A stretch of 64,000 nt of DNA from Sphingomonas sp. NBWT7 (GTDB lineage Bacteria; Pseudomonadota; Alphaproteobacteria; Sphingomonadales; Sphingomonadaceae). Position numbers and translations under genes: made by a program. The notes beneath the pieces are model-generated. The model worked only from the letters and a program-made list of their open reading frames with translations, was not told the origin of the DNA and ran no database searches. Positions within the stretch are counted from its first letter, which is position 1. The number at the start of each line of letters is the position of its first letter. Of this stretch, positions 27,803 to 39,658 are shown piece by piece. The stretch is from NCBI RefSeq assembly GCF_014217605.1, contig NZ_CP043639.1, positions 62,001 to 126,000 on the forward strand, given 5' to 3'.

Positions 27803-28177
27803 ATGGTCGATCTGTCGCAATACCTGCCGATCCTGATGTTCCTGGGCGTCGCGCTGCTGCTGTCGGGCACCTTCGTGTTCCTGCCGATGGCGGTCGCGCG
27901 GCTCACCGGGGCGCATAAGCCAACGGTGGAGAAGCTGTCCGAATACGAGTGCGGTTTCCCCGCGTTCGAGGACAGTCGCGCGCAATTTGACGTGCGATTT
28001 TATCTAGTTGCGATCCTGTTCATCATCTTCGATCTCGAAGCCGCGTTCCTATATCCATGGGCGGTAAGCGTGTTCGAACTCGGCTGGACGGCCTGGATCA
28101 GCATGATGATCTTCATCGGTGAACTCGCGCTCGGCCTGGCCTATGCCTGGAAGAAGGGCGCGTTGGATTGGGAATGA
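27803..28177 (+). CDS. nuoA: NADH-quinone oxidoreductase subunit A
   Basis: A 124-residue membrane subunit of respiratory complex I with three transmembrane helices: [40 protein letters not shown] and [19 protein letters not shown]. The loop [20 protein letters not shown] holds the conserved Cys whose exposure marks the deactive state in mitochondrial ND3. It opens the nuoA-N operon. A weak TTGCCG-17-TAAAGC promoter-like pair lies at 27732-27760. The stop overlaps the nuoB start (ATGA). Confidence 0.96.
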   Translation: MVDLSQYLPILMFLGVALLLSGTFVFLPMAVARLTGAHKPTVEKLSEYECGFPAFEDSRAQFDVRFYLVAILFIIFDLEAAFLYPWAVSVFELGWTAWISMMIFIGELALGLAYAWKKGALDWE

Positions 28178-28764
28178 CCATGAACTCCGGCCTCATCAAT
28201 TCCGGCCTGCCGACGTCCGGCCCCGTCGAGCTGCCGCGCGATGCGAGCGCGTCGAGCGTCATCGCGCCTGACCAGGGTTTCTTCAACGATCTGAACGGCG
28301 AGCTGACCGACAAGGGTTTCCTCGTTACCTCGACCGAGGAACTGTTCCAGTGGGCGCGCACCGGCTCGCTGTGGTGGATGACGTTCGGGCTCGCCTGCTG
28401 CGCGGTGGAGATGATCCACGTCAACATGCCGCGCTATGATCTGGAACGCTTCGGCGCCGCGCCGCGCGCCTCGCCGCGCCAGTCGGACGTGATGATCGTC
28501 GCGGGCACGCTGTGCAACAAGATGGCGCCAGCGCTGCGCCGCGTGTACGATCAAATGTCCGAGCCCAAATACGTCATCTCGATGGGCTCGTGCGCCAACG
28601 GCGGTGGCTATTACCATTACAGCTACAGCGTCGTGCGCGGCTGCGACCGGATCGTGCCGGTCGACATCTACGTGCCCGGCTGCCCGCCGACCGCGGAGGC
28701 GTTGCTCTACGGCATCATGCAGCTGCAGCGTAAGATCCGCCGTTCTGGGAGCATCGAGCGTTGA
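28174..28764 (+). CDS. nuoB: NADH-quinone oxidoreductase subunit B
   Basis: A 196-residue peripheral-arm subunit that holds the terminal iron-sulfur cluster N2, which passes electrons to quinone. Tandem cysteines CC are in GLACCAVEM, with the further ligands in [17 protein letters not shown] and [11 protein letters not shown]. The N-terminal ~40 residues are a low-complexity extension preceding the conserved [23 protein letters not shown] 28174 overlaps the nuoA stop (ATGA); the upstream ATG at 28168 is in frame but within nuoA. The gene ends in an overlap with the TTG of nuoC. Confidence 0.96.
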   Translation: MTMNSGLINSGLPTSGPVELPRDASASSVIAPDQGFFNDLNGELTDKGFLVTSTEELFQWARTGSLWWMTFGLACCAVEMIHVNMPRYDLERFGAAPRASPRQSDVMIVAGTLCNKMAPALRRVYDQMSEPKYVISMGSCANGGGYYHYSYSVVRGCDRIVPVDIYVPGCPPTAEALLYGIMQLQRKIRRSGSIER

Positions 28765-29606
28765 GGGCGCCCGCACCCGCTTTCGCCGCCGACCTCAACG
28801 ACGCGACGATCGAGGCGGCGCGCGCGGCGATCCCCGCGGGGCTGGTCGATGCGTTCGCGCAGGTCGGCGAGGTGCAGCTGCACGTCCATCGCGACCATCT
28901 GGTGCCCGCGCTGACCGCGCTGCGTGACACGCCGGGGCTCGAATACCAGCAGTTGATGGAGATCGCCGGGGTCGACTATCCCTCGCGGCCCGAGCGGTTC
29001 GACGTCGTCTACTGCCTGTTGTCGGTGACGCGTAATCACCGGCTCCACGTCCATGTCGCGGCGAGCGAGGACACGCCGGTACCGTCGGTAACCGATCTGT
29101 GGCCGGTTGCCGGATGGCTCGAGCGCGAGGTGTACGACATGTTCGGCGTGCTGTTCGCAGGCAACCGCGACCTGCGCCGTATCCTCACCGACTATGGCTT
29201 TCGCGGCCATCCGTTCCGCAAGGACTTCCCGCTCACCGGGCACGTCGAGATGCGCTATTCCGAAGAAGCGAAGCGCGTGATGTATGAGCCCGTCTCGCTC
29301 GCGCAGGACTTCCGCACCTTCGATTTCACCAGCCCGTGGGAAGGCGCCGAATACGTCCTGCCGGGCGACGAGAAGGGCGCGCTACCGCAGCAGAAGGGCG
29401 CGCAGACGCCGGTGACGGCGGACCAGATCCAGAAGGCGGACGCGAGCGAGAGCAAGGCGAAGGCGCCCGCCGCGTCGAGCGAGCCTTATGCCAAGGCCGA
29501 CGCGAAGAGCACCGCCGAGACCGGCGCCGGTAAGCCGCATCCGGAGGGCACGCCCAAGCCTGCCGATCCCGATGTCGTCCCCGGCAAGGGAGGACAGAAC
29601 CAGTGA
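28761..29606 (+). CDS. nuoC: NADH-quinone oxidoreductase subunit C, with long low-complexity tail
   Basis: A 281-residue peripheral-arm subunit. The 30-kDa subunit signature is complete: [20 protein letters not shown], then [20 protein letters not shown]. The core ends near residue 190 at [15 protein letters not shown]. Beyond it is a ~80-residue tail rich in Ala, Lys, Pro and Glu ([20 protein letters not shown] and onward) that most NuoC proteins lack; it is probably disordered. The only start available next to nuoB is TTG 28761, overlapping the nuoB stop (TTGA). The stop overlaps the GTG of nuoD. Confidence 0.95.
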   Translation: MRAPAPAFAADLNDATIEAARAAIPAGLVDAFAQVGEVQLHVHRDHLVPALTALRDTPGLEYQQLMEIAGVDYPSRPERFDVVYCLLSVTRNHRLHVHVAASEDTPVPSVTDLWPVAGWLEREVYDMFGVLFAGNRDLRRILTDYGFRGHPFRKDFPLTGHVEMRYSEEAKRVMYEPVSLAQDFRTFDFTSPWEGAEYVLPGDEKGALPQQKGAQTPVTADQIQKADASESKAKAPAASSEPYAKADAKSTAETGAGKPHPEGTPKPADPDVVPGKGGQNQ

Positions 29607-30880
29607 CCGACACGGTGATGACCGATAGCGCGCTGAACGATCGGATCGACCCCGCGGTCGAGCGCATCGCGCACATCGACGCGGACGGGCGTCCGACCGA
29701 CGACGAAGTCGCGATCCAGAACTACACGATCAACTTCGGGCCGCAGCATCCCGCCGCGCACGGCGTGCTCCGGCTGGTGATGGAGCTCGACGGCGAAATC
29801 GTCGACCGGATCGACCCGCACGTCGGGCTGCTGCATCGCGGCACCGAGAAGCTGATCGAGTATAAGACGTATCAGCAGGCGATCCCATATTTCGACCGCC
29901 TCGATTACTGCTCGCCGATGTGCATGGAGCATACGTTCGTGCTCGCGATCGAGAAGCTGCTCGATCTCGAGGTGCCGCTGCGGGCGCAGTACCTGCGCGT
30001 CTTCTTCGCCGAATTGACGCGCATCATGAACCACATGCTCAACCTGGGCAGCCACGTTATGGACGTCGGCGCGATGACGCCGAACCTGTGGCTGTTCGAG
30101 CTGCGCGAAGACCTGATGGGCTTCTACGAGCGCGCATCCGGCGCGCGGATGCATGCCAATTACTTCCGCGTCGGCGGCGTCCACCAGGACGTGCCGCTCA
30201 AGCTGCTGACCGACATCGCCGACTGGCTCGACAACCGCCTGCCGGTGTTGTTCGAGGATGCGATCAGCCTCGTTGCGGACAACCGCATCTTCAAGCAGCG
30301 CAATGTCGATATCGGCATCGTCTCGCGCGACGATGCGCTGCGCTGGGGCTTCTCCGGCCCGATGATCCGCGCGGCGGGCATTCCGTGGGATCTGCGCAAG
30401 CAGCAGCCGTACGACGTCTACGCCCGGATGGACTTCGAGGTGCCGGTCGGCACGCGCGGCGATTGCTACGACCGCTTCATGGTGCGCGTGGAAGAGGTCC
30501 GCCAGTCGGCGCGGATCATGAAACAGTGTCTGGCGGAAATGCCCGAGGGGCCGATCGCCAGCCTCGATCGCAAGGTCGTGCCGCCCAAGCGCGGCGAGAT
30601 GAAGCAGTCGATGGAAGCGCTGATCCATCACTTCAAGCTATATACCGAAGGCTATCACGTGCCCGCGGGCGAGGTGTATGTCGCGACGGAGAGCCCCAAG
30701 GGCGAGTTCGGCGTCTATCTGGTCAGCGACGGCACCAACAAGCCGTACCGCTGCAAGATCCGGCCGACCGCGTTCAGCCATCTCCAGGCGATGGACTTCA
30801 TGAGCCGCGGACACATGCTCGCCGATACCACCGCGATCCTCGGTGCAATGGACATCGTGTTCGGGGAATGCGACCGGTGA
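29603..30880 (+). CDS. nuoD: NADH-quinone oxidoreductase subunit D
   Basis: A 425-residue 49-kDa subunit forming one wall of the quinone-binding pocket; evolutionarily the large subunit of NiFe hydrogenase without the metal. Family blocks are [20 protein letters not shown] with the quinone-site His, [28 protein letters not shown] and the C-terminal DIVFGECDR. The N-terminal ~25 residues ([18 protein letters not shown]) are variable. GTG 29603 overlaps the nuoC stop. It is followed, with overlap, by a small membrane ORF rather than directly by nuoE. Confidence 0.97.
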   Translation: MTDTVMTDSALNDRIDPAVERIAHIDADGRPTDDEVAIQNYTINFGPQHPAAHGVLRLVMELDGEIVDRIDPHVGLLHRGTEKLIEYKTYQQAIPYFDRLDYCSPMCMEHTFVLAIEKLLDLEVPLRAQYLRVFFAELTRIMNHMLNLGSHVMDVGAMTPNLWLFELREDLMGFYERASGARMHANYFRVGGVHQDVPLKLLTDIADWLDNRLPVLFEDAISLVADNRIFKQRNVDIGIVSRDDALRWGFSGPMIRAAGIPWDLRKQQPYDVYARMDFEVPVGTRGDCYDRFMVRVEEVRQSARIMKQCLAEMPEGPIASLDRKVVPPKRGEMKQSMEALIHHFKLYTEGYHVPAGEVYVATESPKGEFGVYLVSDGTNKPYRCKIRPTAFSHLQAMDFMSRGHMLADTTAILGAMDIVFGECDR

Positions 30881-31056
30881 ATTTTACCTTTCATGGGCCG
30901 GCAAAGGCATGCTGGATCATGGGGCTGGTGCTGATCATGATCAGTGCGGTGAATGATGTTCTGGGCGGCCGGCAGAGCCTGATCGCCTTTGTCTTGTTGG
31001 GCGCCGTCTCGATCGGCTGCGCCTTCTTCCTCAGGAGCCGTTCGTACCGTGGCTGA
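30877..31056 (+). CDS. small two-helix membrane protein between nuoD and nuoE
   Basis: A 59-residue ORF that starts with GTG overlapping the nuoD stop (GTGA) and ends 8 nt inside nuoE, so it is locked into the operon. Two hydrophobic segments are visible: [19 protein letters not shown] and [19 protein letters not shown] short polar tail RSRSYRG follows. Orientation by the positive-inside rule puts the tail in the cytoplasm. I do not recognise a named complex I subunit. It could be a lineage-specific accessory or assembly protein, or mainly a translation-coupling bridge. The clean hydropathy argues for a real protein. Confidence 0.65.
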   Translation: MNFTFHGPAKACWIMGLVLIMISAVNDVLGGRQSLIAFVLLGAVSIGCAFFLRSRSYRG

Positions 31057-31740
31057 CGCCCCCCAGATCCCCGACGAGGCCGAAGTCCGTGCCCGCTGGA
31101 ACGGGTTCCAGTGGTCCGAGGAAAGCATCGCTAAGCGTAACGCGATCCTCGCGCGCTATCCGGCCGGGCGCGAGCAATCCGCCTCGATCCCGCTGCTCGA
31201 TCTCGCGCAGCGGCAGGTGGGCGCGGAAACGCAGACGCAGGGCTGGCTGCCGGTGCCGGTGATTGAATTCGTCGCGCGCGAGATCGGCGTGCCGTACATG
31301 CGCGTCTACGAAGTCGCGACCTTCTACACGATGTTCAATCTCGCCCCCGTCGGCCGCTTCCACGTGCAGGTCTGCGGTACCACGCCGTGTATGTTGCGCG
31401 GGTCGGACGACGTGCTGGCGGCGTGCAAGAACAAGGGGCTAATCAAGGGCAAGACGACGCCCGATGGCCTGTTCACGCTGACGGAGGTCGAGTGCATGGG
31501 CAATTGTGCCTCAGCGCCGATGGTCCAAATCAACGACGACAATTTCGAGGACCTCGATTACGATCGCACGATCGCGATCCTCGATGCGCTGGCGCGCGGC
31601 GAGCAGCCGAAGGCAGGCACGCAGGAGCCCGGCCGCCACACCGTCGAGCCGCTGGGCGGGCCGACGACGCTGACCGCAATGGTGAGCGAGAACCACGATT
31701 ATCGTTCCGAATGGAACACGCCTGCCGTGGGAGCGAGCGC

Positions 31741-31744
<4 letters not shown>
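31049..31744 (+). CDS. nuoE: NADH-quinone oxidoreductase subunit E
   Basis: A 231-residue 24-kDa subunit of the NADH dehydrogenase module, with a thioredoxin-like fold and the [2Fe-2S] cluster N1a. The four ligands are in [12 protein letters not shown] and [31 protein letters not shown] precedes them. The C-terminus beyond residue ~185 ([20 protein letters not shown]) is a Pro/Gly-rich extension common in alphaproteobacteria. GTG 31049 overlaps the preceding small ORF by 8 nt; the stop overlaps nuoF (ATGA). Confidence 0.96.
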
Positions 31745-33059
<1,315 letters not shown>

Positions 33060-33060
<1 letters not shown>

Positions 33061-35060
33061 TGCCCAAGCTGAAGGTAGACGGGATCGAAGTGGAGGTGCC
33101 GCAGGGCGCCACCGTGCTGCAGGCGTGCGAGATCGCCGGCAAGGAAATCCCGCGTTTCTGTTATCACGAGCGGCTGTCGATCGCCGGCAACTGCCGCATG
33201 TGCCTGGTCGAGGTGAAGCCCGGGCCGCCCAAGCCGCAGGCGTCGTGCGCGCTGCCCGCGGCGGACAATCAGGAGGTCTTCACCACCTCGCCGATGGTCA
33301 AGCATGCCCGTGAGGGCATCATGGAATTCCTGCTGATCAACCACCCGCTCGATTGTCCGATCTGCGACCAGGGCGGCGAGTGCGATCTCCAGGATCAAGC
33401 GATGGCCTATGGCCGCGGCCACAGCCGCTTCCAGGAGAACAAGCGCGCCGTCACCGAGAAGTATATGGGGCCGATCGTCAAGACGATCATGACCCGCTGC
33501 ATCCAGTGCACGCGCTGCGTCCGCTTCGCCGAGGAAGTCGCTGGCGTTGAGGAGATCGGCGCGATTTATCGCGGCGAGAACATGCAGATCACGTCGTATC
33601 TCGAAGAGGCGGTGACGAGCGAGCTCAGCGGCAACGTCGTCGATCTGTGCCCGGTCGGCGCGCTGACCAGCAAGCCCTACGCTTTCGAGGCACGGCCGTG
33701 GGAGCTGAACAAGACGCTGACGATCGACGTGATGGACGCGGTCGGCACCAACATCCGGCTCGACAGCCGCGGGCGGCAGGTGCTGCGCGCGCTGCCGCGG
33801 GTGAACGACGAGGTCAACGAGGAGTGGGCGACCGACAAGACGCGTCACGCGGTCGACGGCCTCGTCCGTCGGCGGCTCGATCGGCCCTATGTGCGGCGTG
33901 ACGGCAAGCTCGTCCCGGCAACCTGGGACGAGGCGTTCGCGGTGATCGCCGATGTCGCGAAGGGAGCCGGTGACAGTGTTGCCGCCATCGCAGGCGATCT
34001 GGTCGATTGCGAGACGATGTTCGCCGCCAAGGCGCTGCTTCGCGACATGGGCTCGTCGCTGCTCGAAGGGCGGCAGACGGGCATGGACTATGACACGTCC
34101 AGCCTCGCCGCGGTCAATTTCAACACGACGATCGCCGGGGTGGAGCGCGCCGACGCGATCCTGTTGGTCGGCACCAACCTCCGGTGGGAAGCGAGCCTCG
34201 TCAACACGCGGATCCGCAAGGCGATCAAGCGCGGCGCGAAGGTGTGGGCGATCGGCCCGGAGACCGACCTTACCTACAAGGCGACCTGGCTCGGCAACGA
34301 TCTCGCGGTGCTCGGCGACCTGCCGGATGCCCTGACCGAGGCGTTCGGCAAGGCCGAGCGGCCGATGGTGATCGTCGGCGGCGGCGCGCTCAAGGGGGCG
34401 CACGGCGCGGCGCTCTCGCTCGTCGACACGCTCGGCCTCGTCAAGGACGGATGGAACGGGTTCAACGTCGTTCACATGGCCGCGAGCCGGATGGGCGGGC
34501 TGATGCTCGGCTACGCACAAAAGTCCGGCATCTCGGCGCTTTGTGATGCGAAGCTCGCGTTCTTCCTCGGCGCCGATGAGTGCGATTTCACGCGCTTCGC
34601 CGGCTTCAAGGTGTATGTCGGTCATCATGGCGACAAGGGCGCAGCGGCGGCGGACGTCGTGCTGCCGGGTTCGACCTATGCCGAGAAGTCGGGCACCTGG
34701 GTCAATCTCGAAGGGCGCGTGCAGCGCGGTAACCGTGCGGTGTTTGCGCCCGGCGACGCACGCGAGGACTGGACGATCTTCCGCGCGCTGTCCGAAACGC
34801 TTGGCCGCCCGCTGCCGTTCGACACGCTCGGAGAGCTTCGCGCAGCGATGGCGCTCGACTGTCCCGATCTCGCCAACGAAGGCCTGGTGACCTTTGCGTG
34901 GAACCCGCCGTCCTTGTCGGCCACTGCGCAGGGCGTGCTCGATAGCTACCCGATCAAGGACTTTTACTTGACCAACGCGATCTGCCGCGCCTCGCCGACG
35001 ATGCAGCGCTGCTCGGCCGAACTCGTCCACGGCGAGACCTTCGCGGAGGCGGCGGAATAA
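33060..35060 (+). CDS. nuoG: NADH-quinone oxidoreductase subunit G
   Basis: A 666-residue 75-kDa subunit. The N-terminal ferredoxin-like domain binds the [2Fe-2S] cluster N1b ([19 protein letters not shown] and CALPAAD). The His/Cys-ligated N5 cluster is in [21 protein letters not shown]4 is in [13 protein letters not shown] with [17 protein letters not shown]. The remaining ~400 residues form the molybdopterin-oxidoreductase-like domain without cofactor. The extra N7 cluster ligands of E. coli are not evident. The start ATG 33060 shares one nucleotide with the nuoF stop; nuoH follows after 1 nt. Confidence 0.97.
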
Positions 35061-35061
35061 C

Positions 35062-36111
35062 ATGACGCAGTTCTTCAACGCGACGCTCGGGCTGCCCTAC
35101 GGCTGGGCCTGGTTTCTCGCCACGCTGATTGGCATTCTCGTCATCGCGCTGCCGCTGATGCTGGCGGTGGCTATGATTATCTATGCCGACCGCAAGATCT
35201 GGGCGGCGATGGCGCTGCGCCGCGGCCCCAACGTCGTCGGCCCGTTCGGACTGCTGCAGTCGTTTGCCGACGGGCTGAAGGTGTTCCTGCAGGAAACGAT
35301 CGTTCCGACGGCGGCGAACCGCGGGCTGTTCCTGCTCGCGCCGATCATCACCTTCACCGTCGCACTGATCGTGTGGGCGGTGGTGCCGTTCGATGTCGGC
35401 GTCGTGCTGGCGGACATCAACGTTGGCCTGCTCTACATTCTCGCCGCCTCGTCGCTCGGCGTCTACGGCATCATCCTCGCCGGCTGGTCGTCGAACTCCA
35501 AATATCCGTTCTTCTCGGCGATCCGCGCCGCGGCGCAGATGGTCAGCTACGAAGTCGCGATTGGCTTCGTGCTCATCTCGGTGATCATGTGGGCAGGCAC
35601 GTTCAACCTGACGGGAATCGTCGAGGCGCAGCGCAGCGTGCTGGGGACGCCGATCAACGGCTTCTTCCTTAACCCGCTGCTGTTCCCGATGGCGGTGATG
35701 TTCTTCATCTCCTCGCTTGCCGAGACGCAGCGCGCGCCGTTCGATCTGACCGAGGCGGAATCGGAGCTCGTCGCGGGGTATCAGACCGAATATTCGTCGA
35801 TGAGCTTCGCGCTCTACTGGCTGGGCGAATATGCCAACGTGCTGCTGATGTGCACGCTCAATGCGACGCTGTTCTGGGGTGGCTACCTACCGCCGCTCGA
35901 CTGGGCGCCGCTCTACTGGGTGCCGGGGATCATCTGGCTGTTCGCCAAGATCCTGTTCTTCTTTTTCCTGTTCAGCTGGGTGAAGGCGACGGTGCCGCGC
36001 TATCGCTACGATCAGTTGATGCGGCTGGGCTGGAAGGTGTTCCTGCCGGTGTCACTGTTCTGGGTGTTCCTCGTGTCCGGCGTGCTGATGCTGAACCGGG
36101 TTGGGATCTGA
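35062..36111 (+). CDS. nuoH: NADH-quinone oxidoreductase subunit H
   Basis: A 349-residue membrane subunit (ND1 homologue) with about eight helices that connects the peripheral arm to the proton-pumping arm and forms the roof of the quinone channel. Conserved blocks are [40 protein letters not shown] and [20 protein letters not shown]; the last holds the loop acidic residues important for quinone coupling. The C-terminal helices read [20 protein letters not shown]. It begins 1 nt after nuoG and is followed 1 nt later by nuoI. Confidence 0.97.
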   Translation: MTQFFNATLGLPYGWAWFLATLIGILVIALPLMLAVAMIIYADRKIWAAMALRRGPNVVGPFGLLQSFADGLKVFLQETIVPTAANRGLFLLAPIITFTVALIVWAVVPFDVGVVLADINVGLLYILAASSLGVYGIILAGWSSNSKYPFFSAIRAAAQMVSYEVAIGFVLISVIMWAGTFNLTGIVEAQRSVLGTPINGFFLNPLLFPMAVMFFISSLAETQRAPFDLTEAESELVAGYQTEYSSMSFALYWLGEYANVLLMCTLNATLFWGGYLPPLDWAPLYWVPGIIWLFAKILFFFFLFSWVKATVPRYRYDQLMRLGWKVFLPVSLFWVFLVSGVLMLNRVGI

Positions 36112-36112
36112 T

Positions 36113-36598
36113 ATGGGTATCGCTTCGACGATCAAGGCCTTCACCCTCTGGGAGTTCGTGAAGGCGCACGCGTTGACCTTGAAGTATTTCTTCAAGCCCA
36201 AGGCAACGATCAACTATCCGTTCGAGCGTAATCCGCTCTCGCCACGGTTCCGTGGCGAGCACGCGCTGCGCCGCTATCCCAACGGCGAGGAACGCTGCAT
36301 CGCGTGTAAGCTGTGCGAGGCGGTGTGCCCGGCGCTGGCGATCACGATCGAGGCCGAGCCGCGCGACGACGGCAGCCGCCGCACGACGCGCTACGACATC
36401 GACATGACGAAGTGCATCTTCTGCGGCCTGTGCCAGGAAGCCTGCCCGGTTGATGCGATCGTCGAGGGGCCGAACCTCGATTATTCGACCGAGACGCGCG
36501 AGGAGTTGATCTACGACAAGGCGAAGCTGCTCGATAACGGCGACCGCTGGGAGCGGACGCTCGCAGCGAACATTGCCGCCGACGCGGCATATCGGTAG
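36113..36598 (+). CDS. nuoI: NADH-quinone oxidoreductase subunit I
   Basis: A 161-residue ferredoxin-type subunit with two [4Fe-4S] clusters (N6a, N6b). The ligand sets are [16 protein letters not shown] and [16 protein letters not shown]. The N-terminal amphipathic segment lies against the membrane. It conducts electrons between NuoG and NuoB. ATG 36113 gives the normal N-terminus [15 protein letters not shown]; the upstream in-frame ATG at 36101 lies within nuoH. A 39-nt gap to nuoJ contains a 10-codon ORF. Confidence 0.97.
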   Translation: MGIASTIKAFTLWEFVKAHALTLKYFFKPKATINYPFERNPLSPRFRGEHALRRYPNGEERCIACKLCEAVCPALAITIEAEPRDDGSRRTTRYDIDMTKCIFCGLCQEACPVDAIVEGPNLDYSTETREELIYDKAKLLDNGDRWERTLAANIAADAAYR

Positions 36599-36608
36599 GC
36601 GACGCGCG

Positions 36609-36641
36609 ATGATTCACCGCACCCCCGTGGTGATGGCATGA
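36609..36641 (+). CDS. 10-codon bridging ORF between nuoI and nuoJ (tentative)
   Basis: The frame ATG...GCATGA (peptide [10 protein letters not shown]) starts 10 nt after the nuoI stop and its stop overlaps the nuoJ start (ATGA). It fills one of the gaps in an otherwise overlapping operon. The peptide itself is probably not functional; the role would be to deliver ribosomes to nuoJ. It could be chance. Confidence 0.3.
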   Translation: MIHRTPVVMA

Positions 36642-37249
36642 TCCAGGCCATCGCCTTCTATCTCTTCGCCGTCGTCGTGCTCGTGTCGGGCGCGATGACG
36701 ATCGGCTCGCGCAACCCGGTGCACAGCGTGCTGTGGCTGATCCTGGCGTTCTTCAACGCCGCCGGGCTGATGGTGCTCGTGGGGGCTGAGTTCATCGCGA
36801 TGCTGCTTGTCATCGTCTATGTCGGGGCGGTGGCGGTGCTGTTTCTCTTCGTCGTCATGATGCTCGATATCGACTTCGCCGAGCTACGCGCTGGTTTCGT
36901 TCGCTATTTCGGGCTTGGCCTGGTGCTCGCGGTAGCGCTGGTGTGCGAGATCCTGATCGGCGTGGGCGCGTGGAGCGCGGGCGGGGTCGATCTCGCGCGG
37001 CGCGCGGCGCCGACCGATGCGACGCTGCCCAACATCCAGGCGATCGGTAACCTCCTCTACACGCGCTATCTGTTCGTGTTCGAGGGTGCGGGGCTTGTGC
37101 TGCTCGTCGCGATGATTGGCGCGATCGTGCTGACGCACCGCCAGCGCCACGGCGTGCGCCCGCAGAACATCGCCGCGCAGATCGCGCGCCGCCCGCAGGA
37201 TGCGACGCGCAACATGCGGCCGGAGATCGGGCAGGGGGTGCAGCTGTGA
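36638..37249 (+). CDS. nuoJ: NADH-quinone oxidoreductase subunit J
   Basis: A 203-residue membrane subunit (ND6 homologue) with five predicted helices. The conserved third helix region [20 protein letters not shown] contains the pi-bulge glycine/tyrosine pattern involved in coupling quinone chemistry to proton pumping. The C-terminal ~40 residues ([20 protein letters not shown]) are polar and basic. ATG 36638 is used; the stop overlaps the GTG of nuoK. Confidence 0.95.
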   Translation: MIQAIAFYLFAVVVLVSGAMTIGSRNPVHSVLWLILAFFNAAGLMVLVGAEFIAMLLVIVYVGAVAVLFLFVVMMLDIDFAELRAGFVRYFGLGLVLAVALVCEILIGVGAWSAGGVDLARRAAPTDATLPNIQAIGNLLYTRYLFVFEGAGLVLLVAMIGAIVLTHRQRHGVRPQNIAAQIARRPQDATRNMRPEIGQGVQL

Positions 37250-37560
37250 ACGGGGCGATCGGCCTGATCCACTATCTCGTCGTGGCGGCGCTGCTGTTCA
37301 CGATGGGCGTGCTGGGGATCTTCCTGAACCGAAAGAACATCATCGTCATCCTGATGGCGATCGAGCTGATCCTGCTCGCGGTGAACATCAATCTCGTCGC
37401 CTTCTCCGCGGCGCTGAACGATCTCGTCGGGCAGGTCTTCGCGATGTTCGTTCTGACCGTCGCTGCCGGCGAGGCAGCGATCGGGCTCGCCATTCTCGTC
37501 ATCTTCTTCCGCGGTCGGGGCTCGATCTCGGTCGACGATCCCAGCCGGATGAAGGGCTGA
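37246..37560 (+). CDS. nuoK: NADH-quinone oxidoreductase subunit K
   Basis: A 104-residue membrane subunit (ND4L homologue) with three helices. Two buried acidic residues needed for proton translocation are visible: Glu in [16 protein letters not shown] and Glu in [16 protein letters not shown]. The start is GTG 37246, overlapping the nuoJ stop (GTGA). nuoL follows after 7 nt. Confidence 0.97.
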   Translation: MNGAIGLIHYLVVAALLFTMGVLGIFLNRKNIIVILMAIELILLAVNINLVAFSAALNDLVGQVFAMFVLTVAAGEAAIGLAILVIFFRGRGSISVDDPSRMKG

Positions 37561-37567
37561 ACGACCC

Positions 37568-39658
37568 GTGACCTCGATCCTCTTCATCGTCTTCCTGCCG
37601 CTGCTCGCGGCGGCGATCGCCGGGCTCGGCAATCGTGCGATCGGCAACGTCGCTGCGAAGGGCGTGACGACCGCCGCGTTGTTCATCGCCTGCGCGCTGT
37701 CGTGGCCGATCTTCATCGGCTTCATGACGGGCAGCCTCTCTGCCACCGTCACGCCGGTGCTCCACTTCATCACCTCGGGCAGCTTCGACGTGTCGTGGGC
37801 GCTGCGCGTCGATGCGCTGACCAGCGTCATGCTGGTCGTCATCACCAGCGTCTCCGCACTCGTCCACCTCTACAGCTGGGGTTATATGGAGGAGGATCCG
37901 GATCAGCCGCGATTCTTCGCCTATCTGTCGCTGTTCACCTTCGCGATGCTGATGCTGGTGACGGCGGACAACCTCATTCAGATGTTCTTCGGCTGGGAAG
38001 GCGTCGGGCTCGCGAGCTACCTGCTGATCGGTTTCTGGTTCAAGAAGCCGAGCGCCAGCGCCGCGGCGATCAAGGCGTTCGTCGTCAATCGCGTCGGTGA
38101 TCTGGGCTTCATGCTCGGCATCTTCGGCACCTATCTCGTGTTCGACACGGTCTCGATCCCCGCAATCCTCGAGGCCGCGCCCGGCATGGCGGGATCGACG
38201 ATCGGCTTCCTCGGCTACCGCTTCGATACGATGACGGTGCTCTGCCTGCTGCTGTTCGTCGGGGCCATGGGCAAGTCGGCACAGCTCGGCCTGCACACCT
38301 GGCTGCCCGACGCGATGGAAGGCCCGACCCCGGTGTCGGCGCTGATCCACGCCGCGACGATGGTCACCGCGGGCGTGTTCATGGTCTGCCGCCTGTCGCC
38401 GATGTTCGAAACGTCGCAGACGGCGCTCCACGTCGTCACCGCGATCGGTGCCGCGACGTGCATCTTCGCCGCGACGATCGGCACGACGCAGACCGACATC
38501 AAGCGCGTGATCGCCTATTCGACGTGCTCGCAGCTCGGCTATATGTTCTTCGCCGCGGGCGTCGGCGCCTATGGCGCGGCGATGTTCCACCTGTTCACGC
38601 ACGCTTTCTTCAAGGCGCTCCTGTTCCTTGGTGCGGGCTCGGTGATCCATGCCATGCATCACGAGCAGGACATGCGCTTCTACGGCGGCCTGCGCCGGCA
38701 CATCCCGATCACCTTCTGGGCGATGCTGCTCGGCACGCTGGCGATCACCGGCGTCGGCATCTACGGCGTCGGCGGTTTCGCCGGCTACCATTCGAAGGAC
38801 GCGATCCTCGAGGTCGCCTGGGCGTCGGGCCGCGGGCAGGGCGCGTTCTGGGTCGGCACGATCGCCGCACTGCTGACGAGCTTCTATTCTTGGCGGCTGA
38901 TGTTCCTCACCTTCTGGGGCGCACCGCGCTGGGCCGGGTCCGAGCATATCCAGCACGCCGTCCACGATGCGCATGGTCACGGCCATGATGCGCACGGCCA
39001 CGGGACGCACGGGCATGACGATCCCGCCGCAGAAGACGCAGGCCACGCGCCGCATGCACATGGCCGCGACGCCGAGACCGTGCCGACGGGCACCGCGGGC
39101 TATCATCCGCACGAGAGCCCAGTGACGATGCTGGTGCCGCTCGTCGTGCTTTCGCTCGGCGCGGTGTTCGCCGGCTATGTCTGTAATGGCTGGTTCATCG
39201 AGCCCGAGGCAGGCGAGCGGTTCTGGCGCGGCAGCCTAGCGTTCAACGAACATCTGATGCACGAAATGCACGCCGTGCCGCTGCTGGTGAAGCTCGCCGC
39301 GACGATCGTCATGCTGATCGGTCTGTTCGGCGCGTGGATGGCGTACATTCGTCGTACAGATTGGCCACGGCGCTTCACGACGACGTTCGACGCGCTGTAC
39401 GATTTCATCGCGCACAAATGGTATTTCGACGAGCTCTACAATCTGCTCTTCGTCCGGCCGGCGTTCGCGATCGGCCGCCTGTTGTGGCACAAGGGCGACG
39501 AGGGCACGATCGACCGCTTCGGCCCGAACGGCGCGGCTTGGGTGACGCAGGTGACCAGCCGGGTCGCCGGCCGGGTGCAGACGGGCTATGTCTACACCTA
39601 CGCTTTCGTCATGCTGATCGGGCTTACCGCCGCGGCGACGTGGGTGATCGCAGGATGA
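37568..39658 (+). CDS. nuoL: NADH-quinone oxidoreductase subunit L, with His-rich loop
   Basis: A 696-residue antiporter-like proton-pumping subunit (ND5 homologue). Core signatures include the lysine/glutamate helices: NLIQMFFGWEGVGLASYLLI, MGKSAQLGLHTWLPDAMEGP and TPVSALIHAATMVTAGVFM. The long lateral amphipathic helix is near the C-terminus. At residues ~462-515 (38953-39115) there is a hydrophilic insertion extremely rich in His and Gly (HDAHGHGHDAHGHGTHGHDD), between two membrane segments. It resembles metal-binding loops and is not part of the pump core. GTG 37568 is the start. The stop overlaps a 43-codon ORF (ATGA). Confidence 0.96.
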   Translation: MTSILFIVFLPLLAAAIAGLGNRAIGNVAAKGVTTAALFIACALSWPIFIGFMTGSLSATVTPVLHFITSGSFDVSWALRVDALTSVMLVVITSVSALVHLYSWGYMEEDPDQPRFFAYLSLFTFAMLMLVTADNLIQMFFGWEGVGLASYLLIGFWFKKPSASAAAIKAFVVNRVGDLGFMLGIFGTYLVFDTVSIPAILEAAPGMAGSTIGFLGYRFDTMTVLCLLLFVGAMGKSAQLGLHTWLPDAMEGPTPVSALIHAATMVTAGVFMVCRLSPMFETSQTALHVVTAIGAATCIFAATIGTTQTDIKRVIAYSTCSQLGYMFFAAGVGAYGAAMFHLFTHAFFKALLFLGAGSVIHAMHHEQDMRFYGGLRRHIPITFWAMLLGTLAITGVGIYGVGGFAGYHSKDAILEVAWASGRGQGAFWVGTIAALLTSFYSWRLMFLTFWGAPRWAGSEHIQHAVHDAHGHGHDAHGHGTHGHDDPAAEDAGHAPHAHGRDAETVPTGTAGYHPHESPVTMLVPLVVLSLGAVFAGYVCNGWFIEPEAGERFWRGSLAFNEHLMHEMHAVPLLVKLAATIVMLIGLFGAWMAYIRRTDWPRRFTTTFDALYDFIAHKWYFDELYNLLFVRPAFAIGRLLWHKGDEGTIDRFGPNGAAWVTQVTSRVAGRVQTGYVYTYAFVMLIGLTAAATWVIAG

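Noticed and set aside
37499..39112. 537-codon frame antisense to nuoL
   Set aside because: Shadow frame; nuoL is complete and conserved on the plus strand.
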